Origin: Indioceanicola sp046045995
Lineage (GTDB): Bacteria; Pseudomonadota; Alphaproteobacteria; Azospirillales; Azospirillaceae
Assembly (NCBI GenBank): GCA_046045995.1
Contig: JBJOKR010000159.1
Span: 1 to 11,607, forward strand
Direction of reading: 5' to 3'
DNA: 11,607 bases
Positions 1 through 6,492 of the stretch are shown here, piece by piece. The notes under the pieces were generated by a model. It worked only from the letters and a program-made list of their open reading frames with translations. It ran no database searches and was not told the origin of the DNA. How positions within the stretch are numbered: the first letter of the stretch is position 1; each line of letters begins with the position of its first letter. Both the position numbers and the translations under genes were made by a program.

Positions 1-1
1 T

Positions 2-388
2 GACATCGATCCCACGACCACACCGGTGGAGGCGGCGCTGACCTGGACCCTGTCCAAGCGTCGCCGGACCGAGGGCGGCTTCCCCGGGGCGGGCATCGTT
101 CAGGCCCAGCTGAAGGACGGGGTGGCGCGCAAGCGCGTCGGCATCCTGCCGGAAGGGCGAGCACCCGCGCGGGAGCATACGGAGATCCAGGACCTGGACG
201 GCAATACCATCGGGGAGATCACCAGCGGCGGCTTCGGCCCCACGGTGAACGGCCCCGTCGCCATGGGCTATGTCGCCACCGCCTTCGCCAAGGTGGATAC
301 GCCCGTGCGCCTGATCGTCCGCGGCAAGGCCCTGCCCGCCAAGGTCGCCGCCATGCCCTTCGCCCCGCATCGGTATTTCCGGAGCTGA
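2..388 (+). CDS. gcvT: Glycine cleavage system T protein (aminomethyltransferase), C-terminal part; 5' end outside the window
   Basis: The frame is open from base 2 and gives 128 codons before TGA. GcvT transfers the methylene group from aminomethylated H protein to tetrahydrofolate, releasing ammonia, in the cytoplasmic glycine cleavage complex. The visible part is the family's C-terminal beta-barrel region. It opens with AALTWTLSKRRR, followed by KRVGILPEGRAPAREHTEI, the turn GNTIGEITSGGFGPTVNGP, then AMGYV, and ends in a PFAPHRYF-like tail, all typical GcvT landmarks. The folate-binding N-terminal domain lies upstream of the window. A GTG inside the fragment (base 26) is an internal codon, not a start. 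The downstream gcvH, gcvPA and gcvPB on the same strand confirm the assignment. Identification is secure; the true start cannot be seen. Confidence 0.95.
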   Translation, partial: DIDPTTTPVEAALTWTLSKRRRTEGGFPGAGIVQAQLKDGVARKRVGILPEGRAPAREHTEIQDLDGNTIGEITSGGFGPTVNGPVAMGYVATAFAKVDTPVRLIVRGKALPAKVAAMPFAPHRYFRS

Positions 389-412
389 CGGGCGTGTCCG
401 GGCCGACGCCCG
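389..412 (+). terminator. GC-rich hairpin directly after gcvT, possible attenuator or weak terminator
   Basis: The arms CGGGCGT (389-395) and ACGCCCG (406-412) are perfect 7-base complements around a 10-base loop, beginning on the base after the gcvT stop. No clear T run follows, only a short TTT a few bases on. A strong Rho-independent terminator is therefore not supported. It may set read-through or protect the 3' end of the gcvT message. Confidence 0.4.
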
Positions 413-450
413 ATCCGATTTCCTGCGTGATTGACCTGAGGGAGGGAAGG

Positions 451-1008
451 ATGAAGGGGATTGCGATGTCGATGGGGATGATCGCGGCGGCCACCGCGTC
501 GCTGCTGCTGCTGTCCGGGACGCCCGCCGCTGCGGCTGGCGCGTCCGGGGAGGCGGTGCAGAAGGCCCGTACCCTGCTAGATGCCGTCTGCCTGCCGACC
601 GTGCGGCAGGGGCGCCCGGGCGACGCCCTGGCCCTGCCGGAGGATTACCGGACCCTGGCCTCCGCCGCGTCCGCCGCCTTCCTGGGTGGGGAGGAGGGGA
701 GTGCCTATGGCACCGAGCGGGCGGAGGATCCGGTGGTCGCCGTGTGGAACGACGGGCGCTGTGCTGTCTATCTGCGCCGGCTGGACGATCCGGCCGGCCA
801 GGTCGGTGGCTTTGCCGATTGGGCGACCGCTCTCGGCCTCGCCCTTCTGGGTGAGCCGCAGCAGATGACCTCGCCCGGCGGGTCGCAGGCGGTGATCCGC
901 CGCTACGGTGCCCCCACGGGGATGGAGGTCGTCATCTCCCACCATTCCAAGGATGGCCGCACCGGCGGCGGGTCCATCTCCGTCCTTCCGGTCGCAACCC
1001 CGTCCTGA
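451..1008 (+). CDS. Secreted protein of unknown function embedded in the gcv operon
   Basis: The family is not recognised. The protein has 185 residues when started at ATG 451, chosen because a purine-rich ribosome site (GAGGGAGGGAAGG) lies directly upstream and because this start begins with a signal peptide. The frame could be extended to a GTG at 394, but that lacks a ribosome site. Residues 1-29 form a Sec signal peptide: a Lys near the start, a hydrophobic Ala/Leu core, and a likely cleavage after the Ala run near residue 29. The mature part is about 156 residues with exactly two cysteines (C47 and C104), which could form a disulfide in the periplasm. A WNDGRCAVYLRRL segment surrounds C104. 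The C-terminus is Gly/Ser-rich. It sits between gcvT and gcvH with hairpins on both sides, so it may be an insertion in the operon rather than part of glycine metabolism. Confidence 0.8.
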   Translation: MKGIAMSMGMIAAATASLLLLSGTPAAAAGASGEAVQKARTLLDAVCLPTVRQGRPGDALALPEDYRTLASAASAAFLGGEEGSAYGTERAEDPVVAVWNDGRCAVYLRRLDDPAGQVGGFADWATALGLALLGEPQQMTSPGGSQAVIRRYGAPTGMEVVISHHSKDGRTGGGSISVLPVATPS

Positions 1009-1028
1009 CGGGGGCGACCATCCGCTTC

Positions 1029-1059
1029 GGGGCCGCGACCGTGTTCAAGGCGCGGCCCC
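1029..1059 (+). terminator. 9-bp perfect stem-loop between the secreted-protein gene and gcvH
   Basis: GGGGCCGCG (1029-1037) and CGCGGCCCC (1051-1059) are exact complements around a 13-base loop. The stem is all G/C and lies 35 bases before the gcvH start. The bases after it contain only a short TTT at a distance, so it is terminator-like without a U tract. It could reduce read-through into gcvH, act with Rho, or be an mRNA processing or stability element. Confidence 0.5.
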
Positions 1060-1094
1060 TGTCGTCACGCATCTTTCCGTCAGGGGACGTCATC

Positions 1095-1463
1095 ATGATC
1101 AAGTTCACCAAGGACCATGAATGGATCCGCGTCGAGGGTGACACCGCCACCGTCGGCATCACCACCTATGCCCAGAGCCAGCTGGGCGATGTCGTCTTCG
1201 TGGAGGTGCCGGAGGCGGGCCGGGCCCTGACCCAGGGCAAGGACGCGGCCGTGGTCGAATCCGTCAAGGCGGCGTCGGAAGTCTACGCCCCCGTGGACGG
1301 CACGGTGATCAAGGGCAACCAGGCCCTGGCCGACGATCCTTCCCTGGTCAATACGGCACCAGAGACCGACGGCTGGTTCTTCACCATGAAGATCGCCGAC
1401 CCGGCCCAACTGGACGGGCTGATGGATGAGGCGGCCTATACCTCCTATGTCGAGGGTCTGTGA
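1095..1463 (+). CDS. gcvH: Glycine cleavage system H protein (lipoyl carrier)
   Basis: GcvH is the lipoylated shuttle that carries the aminomethyl group from P protein to T protein and electrons to the L protein. The 122-residue product has the usual length. It begins MIKFTKDHEWIRVEGDTATVGI, trimmed here to its key part KDHEW, and shows the GDVVFVEVP strand of the family. The lipoylation site is ESVKAASE, with Lys58 as the modified residue on the hairpin turn. The C-terminal helix includes DEAAYTSYV. The start at 1095 is preferred over the in-frame GTG at 1041 because it gives the canonical N-terminus and follows a CAGGGGA ribosome site. The stop shares one base with the gcvPA start (TGATG), indicating translational coupling. 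Confidence 0.97.
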   Translation: MIKFTKDHEWIRVEGDTATVGITTYAQSQLGDVVFVEVPEAGRALTQGKDAAVVESVKAASEVYAPVDGTVIKGNQALADDPSLVNTAPETDGWFFTMKIADPAQLDGLMDEAAYTSYVEGL

Positions 1464-2809
1464 TGCGGTATCTGCCCCTGACCGAGTCCGACCGGCGGGA
1501 GATGCTGGCCCGCATCGGCGTGCCCGATGTGGACAGCCTGTTCCGTGACGTGCCGGAATCCGCCCGCCTGCCGGGCCCCATCGCCGGCCTGCCCAACCAT
1601 ATGGGCGAGCTGGGCGTGGAGCGGCACCTGTCGCGGCTGGCGGCGAAGAATGTCACCGCCGGGTCCGTCCCCTTCTTCCTGGGCGCCGGCGCCTACAAGC
1701 ACCATGTCCCCGCCAGCGTGGACCAGATCCTGCTGCGCGGCGAATTCCTGACCAGCTACACGCCCTATCAGCCGGAAGTGGCCCAGGGCACGCTGCAATA
1801 CCTGTTCGAGTTCCAGACCCAGGTGGCCCTGATCACGGGGATGGAGGTGGCCAACGCCTCCATGTATGACGGGGCGACCGCCTGCGCGGAGGCCGTGCTG
1901 ATGGCCAACCGCGTCACCCGCCGGAACAAGGCCGTCCTGTCGGGCGGTGTCCACCCCCATTACCGCGCCGTGACGGAGACCCAGTGCGGCGTGATGGGGA
2001 TGGAGATCGCACAAGCCGATCCCGATCCCCTGGGCCGGGAGGATCTGATCCCCCTGATCGATGAGGGGACCGCCTGTGTCGTCGTGCAGACGCCGACCCT
2101 ATTCGGCCATGTCCGGGACTTCACCGATCTGTGCGCCGCCGCCCATGCCAAGGGTGCCCTGGTCATCGTCGTGGTGACGGAGGTGGTGAGCCTGGGCCTG
2201 CTGACGCCCCCCGGCGACATGGGCGCCGACATCGTGGTGGCCGAAGGCCAGTCCATCGGCAATGCCCTGAATTTCGGCGGCCCCTATGTCGGCCTGTTCG
2301 CGACGAAGGAAAAGTTCGTCCGCCAGATGCCGGGCCGTCTCTGCGGCCAGACGGTGGATGCGGATGGCAAGCGCGGCTTCGTGCTGACCCTGTCCACCCG
2401 GGAGCAGCATATCCGCCGGGAGAAGGCCACCTCCAACATCTGCACCAATTCCGGCCTTTGCGCGCTGGCCTTCACCATCCACATGTCCCTGCTGGGGGAG
2501 GCGGGCTTCACCAAGCTGGCCCGCGTCAACCACGCCAATGCCGTGCTGCTGGCGGAAAAGCTGGCGGCGGTGAAGGGGGTGGAGGTGCTGAACCAGGGCT
2601 TCTTCAACGAATTCACCCTGCGCCTGCCGAAGAAGGCGGCGAAGGTGGTGGAGAAGCTGGCCAGGCACGGCGTGCTGGGCGGGGTTCCCGTCTCCCGCTT
2701 CTATCCCGACCGGGAAGACCTGGACCACCTGCTGCTGGTCGCGGCGACGGAAACGAACACGGCGGACGACATGGACGCGCTGGTCCGCGCCCTTGAGGAG
2801 GTTCTGTGA
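1463..2809 (+). CDS. gcvPA: Glycine dehydrogenase (decarboxylating) subunit 1
   Basis: This is the N-terminal-half subunit of the two-subunit type of P protein. It pairs with GcvPB to decarboxylate glycine and load the aminomethyl group onto lipoyl-GcvH. The product has 448 residues, the normal size for this subunit. Recognisable blocks are GLPNHMGELGVERHL near the N-terminus, GAGAYKHHVPASV, FLTSYTPYQPEVAQGTLQ, MYDGATACAEA, and GADIVVAEGQSIGN followed by LNFGGPYVGLFA. The PLP-binding lysine is not in this subunit but in GcvPB. The ATG at 1463 overlaps the gcvH TGA by one base, and the GAGG of the gcvH end serves as ribosome site. A GTG codon immediately before this ATG is also in frame but less likely. 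No disruption is seen. Confidence 0.96.
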   Translation: MRYLPLTESDRREMLARIGVPDVDSLFRDVPESARLPGPIAGLPNHMGELGVERHLSRLAAKNVTAGSVPFFLGAGAYKHHVPASVDQILLRGEFLTSYTPYQPEVAQGTLQYLFEFQTQVALITGMEVANASMYDGATACAEAVLMANRVTRRNKAVLSGGVHPHYRAVTETQCGVMGMEIAQADPDPLGREDLIPLIDEGTACVVVQTPTLFGHVRDFTDLCAAAHAKGALVIVVVTEVVSLGLLTPPGDMGADIVVAEGQSIGNALNFGGPYVGLFATKEKFVRQMPGRLCGQTVDADGKRGFVLTLSTREQHIRREKATSNICTNSGLCALAFTIHMSLLGEAGFTKLARVNHANAVLLAEKLAAVKGVEVLNQGFFNEFTLRLPKKAAKVVEKLARHGVLGGVPVSRFYPDREDLDHLLLVAATETNTADDMDALVRALEEVL

Positions 2810-4380
2810 TGGCCATGAACAGCCAGGGGCGCGACACGCGCCCGCATGAAGGGGCCGCCGCCGGGGCGGTCGCGACCTTCACCGGCAACCGGGCCCTGCA
2901 CCTGGAAGAGCCGCTGATCTTCGAACTGGACAATCCCGGTGTCAGTGGGGTGGACCTGCCGGAACCGGCAAGCGGCACCTTGCGCCTGGGCAATGTCAAG
3001 CCGCGCAAGGGTGTCGGCCTGCCCCACCTGTCGGAGCCGGAGGTGGTGCGCCACTTCACCCGGCTGAGCCAGAAGAATTTCGGCATCGACAGCACCATGT
3101 ACCCGCTGGGGTCGTGCACCATGAAGCACAACCCGCGCCTGAATGAGAAGATGGCCCGGCTGCCGGGCTTCAGCGATGTGCACCCGATGCAGCCCGTCTC
3201 CACCGTCCAGGGGGCGCTGGAGCTGATCGACCAGCTGGCCCATTGGCTGAAGACCCTGACCGGCATGCCCGCCGTGGCCATGAGCCCCGGGGCCGGCGCC
3301 CATGGGGAGTTCTGCGGCCTGATGGCCATCAAGGCGGCGCTGGAGGCCAGGGGCGAGCATGGGCGCAAGCGCGTGCTGGTGCCCGAAAGCGCCCATGGCA
3401 CCAACCCCGCCACCGCGGCCTTCTGCGGCTTCACCGTGGACAGCATCCCTGCGGAGGAGAACGGGCGGGTGAGCGTGGAGGCGGTGACGGCCAAGCTGGG
3501 CCCGGATGTCGCCGCCATCATGCTGACCAACCCCAATACCTGCGGTCTGTTCGAACCGCAGATCAAGGCCATCGCCGATGCGGTCCATGCGGCGGGCGGC
3601 TATTTCTATTGCGACGGCGCCAATTACAACGCCATCGTCGGCCGGGTGCGCCCGGCGGACCTGGGCGTGGACGCCATGCACATCAACCTGCACAAGACCT
3701 TCTCCACCCCCCATGGCGGCGGCGGTCCCGGCTCCGGCCCGGTGGTGCTGTCCGACGCCCTGGCCCCCTTCGCGCCGCTGCCCTTTGTCGTCCACGGCAA
3801 GGACGGGTTCGATCTGGTGGAGCATGCGGCCGATACGGAGACGACACCCTTCGGCCGGCTGAAGGGCTTCCACGGGCAGATGGGCATGTTCGTCCGGGCG
3901 CTGGCCTATATGATGAGCCACGGGGCCGACGGCCTGCGCCAGGTGGCGAGCGACGCCGTGCTGAACGCCAATTACGTCATGGCCAGCCTGAAGGACGTGA
4001 TGAGCGCGTCGTTCGAGGGGCCGTGCATGCATGAGGCGCTGTTCGACGACCGTTTCCTGAAGGGCACCGGGGTCACCCCGCTGGACTTCGCCAAGGCGAT
4101 GATCGATGAGGGCTACCACCCGATGACCATGTACTTCCCCCTGGTCGTCCACGGCGCCCTGCTGATCGAGCCGACGGAGACGGAGAGCAAGAACACGCTC
4201 GACCGCTTCATCGCCACCCTGCGCCACCTGGCGGAGACGGCGAAGGCGGGCGATGCGGCCTTCTTCCAGGCATCCCCGCGCCTGACCCCGCGGCGCCGGC
4301 TGGACGAGACCGCGGCCGCCCGCAAGCCCGTCCTGCGCTGGACCCCACCGGCCCCGGCCGTGGCCCAGGCGGCGGAGTAA
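2809..4380 (+). CDS. gcvPB: Glycine dehydrogenase (decarboxylating) subunit 2, PLP-binding
   Basis: This is the PLP-carrying subunit of the two-part P protein, 523 residues long, as expected. The PLP-binding lysine is Lys296 in HINLHKTFSTPHGGGGPGSGP-type context, seen here as NLHKTF followed by the glycine-rich loop GGGGPGSGP. Other family blocks are STMYPLGSCTMKHNPRLNEK, MSPGAGAHGEFCG, ESAHGTNPATA, LTNPNTCGLFE and YFYCDGANYNAI. The C-terminal domain includes HEALFDDRFLKGTGV and MTMYFPLVVHGALLIEPTE. The ATG at 2809 overlaps the gcvPA stop by one base, and GAGGAG lies 8 bases upstream. A second ATG two codons later is a possible alternative. It is the last gene of the operon, since the next gene is convergent. 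Confidence 0.97.
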   Translation: MAMNSQGRDTRPHEGAAAGAVATFTGNRALHLEEPLIFELDNPGVSGVDLPEPASGTLRLGNVKPRKGVGLPHLSEPEVVRHFTRLSQKNFGIDSTMYPLGSCTMKHNPRLNEKMARLPGFSDVHPMQPVSTVQGALELIDQLAHWLKTLTGMPAVAMSPGAGAHGEFCGLMAIKAALEARGEHGRKRVLVPESAHGTNPATAAFCGFTVDSIPAEENGRVSVEAVTAKLGPDVAAIMLTNPNTCGLFEPQIKAIADAVHAAGGYFYCDGANYNAIVGRVRPADLGVDAMHINLHKTFSTPHGGGGPGSGPVVLSDALAPFAPLPFVVHGKDGFDLVEHAADTETTPFGRLKGFHGQMGMFVRALAYMMSHGADGLRQVASDAVLNANYVMASLKDVMSASFEGPCMHEALFDDRFLKGTGVTPLDFAKAMIDEGYHPMTMYFPLVVHGALLIEPTETESKNTLDRFIATLRHLAETAKAGDAAFFQASPRLTPRRRLDETAAARKPVLRWTPPAPAVAQAAE

Positions 4381-4390
4381 CACATGCTGT

Positions 4391-4433
4391 GATGCCGATT
4401 GGGGTGACCACGAGCATCGCTCCAATCGGAATC
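4391..4433. terminator. Inverted repeat between gcvPB and the convergent AAA ATPase gene; possible bidirectional terminator or element boundary
   Basis: GATGCCGATTGG (4391-4402) and CCAATCGGAATC (4422-4433) are complementary at 11 of 12 positions around a 19-base spacer. Further G-C and G-T pairs are possible inward. It lies in the 77-bp gap between two convergent genes, where a bidirectional terminator would be expected, but no T run follows on either strand. It also sits exactly where base composition drops from high-GC to AT-rich, so it might mark a recombination or insertion junction. Confidence 0.5.
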
Positions 4434-4457
4434 TAGAGGAGATTGATAGGGCGGACG

Positions 4458-5486
4458 CTATTTCAAAAGACTTTCATTAACTACTAGACCATATGCAAAA
4501 TTAATATCTTCATGGTCGATAAATTTTCCCTGCCTAATCGCACAGTGGTGTGCAGCCTCGATCACTATTCGAGCTACCTGTCTACCGTTGATGCCAGGAT
4601 ACCGGTCTGCCAGTGCGCCAGAAGTTACATCCTTGGCCAATGGGAGATTCTCAGGCAAGTGGGATTGCCAAATCGATTGAAGAATATCTGGGCTTGGTAA
4701 GGTGAAGGGGATCGTAATGATTCGGGAAAGGAATGCGTCATCAAAATGTTCAATTAAGTTAGTCGAGAAAACGCATATTATTGGCGTTTTCTCAATTAGA
4801 ATAAGTAGCTGACTTCGCATTGAGTTCATTGCCTGATCGGCGCCATCCGTCGATCTAGATCTGCGCGAGAGAAGAGTCTCAGCTTCGTCGATAAAAAGAA
4901 TAGCATCCTCTCGCTCACAAGCCTTGAAGAGAGCGGCCAAATTCTGAGATCCTTCGCCAAAGTACTTGCTAACAACATCGGCATATGATGCCTCAAGAAT
5001 CTTCTTATTCAATCTTGCTGCAATGTAATGAGCACACAACGTTTTCCCTGTACCCGGCGGTCCAGCAAAATTAAGTGTTAATCTGGGGTATGGATCGATC
5101 GACGACAGACCCCATTGATCATAGACTGTCTCTCTGACGTCAGCTCTCTGAATAGATCTATGAATTGCATTCAGCGTCTCCTGCGGGAGGCGCAAGATGC
5201 TGGCATTTGAACGAGGCGCTTGAACTAATTTCCTAAACTCATCTTCTCTCATGGAATTTCTCTGAAATATTGATTTTTCTTTCGATGTCTTATTAACCGA
5301 ATCACTGTCTGAGAGGGCGACAGGCCCTTCCAAGCCTTCTTCGAATTCGATCGTGACGGAACTTGGTATGCTCCTAATTTTTCCCTGTCTATGAAGTCGT
5401 GTGACTTCAGAAACCAAATAATCCGTTACATTTTGATCTTCTATAGAGTTGGCTCCGATGCACTGGACTTTGATATACCTTTTCAT
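4458..5486 (-). CDS. Classical AAA-family ATPase, last gene of an AT-rich three-gene cassette
   Basis: The 342-residue product has a single AAA module. Walker A is GPPGTGKT at 142-149, and the aromatic pore-loop motif is KYFGEG near 174-179. Walker B is ILFIDEAE with D200/E201, sensor 1 is N243 in FSTN, a probable arginine finger is R255 in FLSRI, and a sensor-2-like R302 lies in NGRQV. The pore loop suggests threading or remodelling of a protein substrate, as in classical AAA unfoldases; no protease domain is attached. Residues 1-135 hold an unrecognised N-terminal region with a charged, Ser-rich linker (about 55-80), probably for substrate or partner binding. The start at 5486 has a GAGG ribosome site overlapping the end of the upstream gene, whose stop is only 4 bases away. 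This indicates co-translation. Codon use is much more AT-rich than in the flanks, suggesting transfer. The substrate is unknown. Confidence 0.9.
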   Translation of the reverse strand: MKRYIKVQCIGANSIEDQNVTDYLVSEVTRLHRQGKIRSIPSSVTIEFEEGLEGPVALSDSDSVNKTSKEKSIFQRNSMREDEFRKLVQAPRSNASILRLPQETLNAIHRSIQRADVRETVYDQWGLSSIDPYPRLTLNFAGPPGTGKTLCAHYIAARLNKKILEASYADVVSKYFGEGSQNLAALFKACEREDAILFIDEAETLLSRRSRSTDGADQAMNSMRSQLLILIEKTPIICVFSTNLIEHFDDAFLSRIITIPFTLPSPDILQSIWQSHLPENLPLAKDVTSGALADRYPGINGRQVARIVIEAAHHCAIRQGKFIDHEDINFAYGLVVNESLLK

Positions 5487-5490
5487 TTGG

Positions 5491-5790
5491 TTACCTCAGA
5501 ACAATTATCTCGTCGTTTGGTAGGCGGTCAATCGCAGCGTCTATCTTGTTAGCTTCCCAGGCCTGGGCGTCACTGATTTCTGTGTCTCCGTCGTCAAAAA
5601 ATCCTGTAACTACAGTGTAGTTTCCATTTGGAAGTTTCTTCTTGAGAATCATTGAATGCTGTTTCACGACCTTTTCGGTTCTTATTTTCCTGATATAGTC
5701 CCTTATGACCGAAATTGTGAGATATGCAATAAAAACAACAGCAGCAGCAACAGTGCCTGCAAACAAAGCATATAAAAGCCATTCAATCAT
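5491..5790 (-). CDS. Small single-pass membrane protein of unknown function, middle gene of the cassette
   Basis: The product has 99 residues and belongs to no family I recognise. Residues about 4-29 form one hydrophobic segment (LLYALFAGTVAAAVVFIAYL at its core). A basic stretch follows (RDYIRKIRTEKVVK), which by the positive-inside rule places the rest in the cytoplasm. The remaining 55 or so residues look like a small soluble domain containing NGNYTVVTGFFDDGD and an acidic helix (AWEANKIDAAIDRL). The start is supported by an AGGAG ribosome site that overlaps the stop codon of the upstream gene. It lies 10 bases after that gene and 4 bases before the ATPase gene. A reasonable inference is that it anchors or recruits the ATPase at the membrane. 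Confidence 0.82.
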   Translation of the reverse strand: MIEWLLYALFAGTVAAAVVFIAYLTISVIRDYIRKIRTEKVVKQHSMILKKKLPNGNYTVVTGFFDDGDTEISDAQAWEANKIDAAIDRLPNDEIIVLR

Positions 5791-5800
5791 GTTTTCTCTC

Positions 5801-6175
5801 CTATATCTTAAGGATCAACGAGCTTTCGTTGCGCAACAAATCCTCTAGTTCTATGTCGAGTGAATTCACCTTAAACGCTACCGCCATTCTCTTCCCGTTA
5901 GAGTCAAAAATGAAGCTATCATCGTTAGAAAGCAACGTCAGGCTGAGAAATCTTGAATTCTTATCATAATGAAGAAAGCATTTTACTGCCCCAGACCCGG
6001 GAGACTGCGCACGAACCCACTCTCTAACATGGAATGCACTAATATTGCCACGAACTTCATTAACTGCATCGGATACAATCTCCTGGGTAAACTCCAATAC
6101 TGCATCGGCGAGGCTCTTCATCAGCCTCTCTGCTGGAGCAAGGTTGTCATGGCCAATCCCTCCGAACTTTCGCAT
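5801..6175 (-). CDS. Protein of unknown function, first gene of the AT-rich cassette
   Basis: The product has 124 residues, no signal peptide and no membrane segment, so it is probably cytoplasmic. The N-terminal half looks helical (AERLMKSLADAVLEFTQEIVSDA region, residues about 15-40). The second half alternates hydrophobic and polar residues as in beta strands (KCFLHYD, FLSLTLLSNDDSFIFDS, MAVAFKV), ending in an acidic helix and SLILKI. No catalytic motif is evident. The start at 6175 follows AAAGG at a 9-base spacing, and a sigma70-like promoter lies a short distance upstream, so it is the promoter-proximal gene. Base composition matches the next two genes and not the flanks. A regulator, substrate adaptor or substrate of the ATPase are all possible; the sequence does not distinguish them. 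Confidence 0.8.
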   Translation of the reverse strand: MRKFGGIGHDNLAPAERLMKSLADAVLEFTQEIVSDAVNEVRGNISAFHVREWVRAQSPGSGAVKCFLHYDKNSRFLSLTLLSNDDSFIFDSNGKRMAVAFKVNSLDIELEDLLRNESSLILKI

Positions 6176-6208
6176 GACTGTTGCCTTTCTACGTTCAAGT
6201 CATGGTGC

Positions 6209-6237
6209 ATAAAAGCATATCTCTGATCGGGGGTCAA
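6209..6237 (-). promoter_or_regulatory. Candidate sigma70-type promoter for the three-gene cassette
   Basis: On the minus strand TTGACC (6237-6232, five of six matches to TTGACA) is followed after 17 bases by TTTTAT (6214-6209, four of six matches to TATAAT). Transcription would begin near 6201, leaving a leader of about 25 bases before the ATG at 6175. The spacing is ideal, and position and strand fit the cassette. This is prediction from sequence only. Confidence 0.5.
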
Positions 6238-6260
6238 TGTGGCTAGGAACGGAATTGTGG

Positions 6261-6273
6261 TATCAGTTTGATA
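6261..6273. promoter_or_regulatory. Small operator-like palindrome TATCA-GTT-TGATA
   Basis: TATCA and TGATA are exact inverted copies around a 3-base centre, in the gap between two divergent transcription units. It lies about 25 bases behind the -35 of the cassette promoter. The size and symmetry suit a dimeric helix-turn-helix regulator, but no such regulator is encoded nearby and a match this short can arise by chance. Confidence 0.25.
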
Positions 6274-6418
6274 TGCGGCCCGCGGGGCAAAAATCAGGGT
6301 CTATTGTGTATGGGATGCAGCGGCCATGCCGAATGGGATGTTCCGCATTGATCCGCCCGTTCTGCATTTTGGTCGCAGTGTCTGTCACACGGGGTTCATG
6401 CTTCATCCTCATAGTATT

Positions 6419-6444
6419 GCGCTCTCTCCTTTCGGATAGAGCGC
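6419..6444 (+). repeat. 7-bp stem-loop in the leader of the chemoreceptor gene
   Basis: GCGCTCT (6419-6425) and AGAGCGC (6438-6444) are perfect complements around a 12-base loop, about 50 bases before the chemoreceptor ATG. It could be an mRNA structure or the end of an upstream transcript. No T run follows. Confidence 0.3.
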
Positions 6445-6492
6445 CCACCCCTCCGTGGGGCCGCCCCGATCGTAGGACCGGATCAGATCAGG

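Larger units (their letters stand above)
6238..6492. other. Intergenic region between the divergent cassette and the chemoreceptor gene
   Basis: No gene can be firmly placed here. A minus-strand frame ends in TGA at 6263 and could start at ATG 6412 (49 residues), preceded by AAAGGAGAG at an 11-base spacing. It is basic and resembles nothing I know, so I do not call it a gene. The region should hold the chemoreceptor promoter, but no convincing -35/-10 pair was found on the plus strand. It contains the small palindrome at 6261-6273 and the stem-loop at 6419-6444, listed separately. Composition is intermediate between the AT-rich cassette and the GC-rich flank. Confidence 0.6.

Noticed and set aside
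1..1094. Glycine riboswitch for the gcv operon
   Set aside because: The operon's 5' end lies outside the window, and the internal gaps show only simple hairpins, not tandem glycine aptamers.
2701..4425. 574-codon minus-strand open frame opposite gcvPB
   Set aside because: Antisense shadow of a conserved gene; no recognisable domain and biased composition.
4512..4700. 62-codon plus-strand frame within the ATPase gene
   Set aside because: Lies opposite conserved ATPase coding sequence, with no ribosome site or family resemblance.
4458..6175. Reading the cassette as a HORMA/TRIP13 module of a CBASS defence system
   Set aside because: The ATPase is a general classical AAA type, the 124-residue protein shows no HORMA features I can identify, and no nucleotidyltransferase or effector gene is present.
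4392..6338. Possible flanking repeat: ATGCCGATTGGGG (4392-4404) against ATGCCGAATGGGA (6326-6338)
   Set aside because: Only 11 of 13 bases match and the similarity does not extend, so it is not convincing as a direct repeat bounding the cassette.
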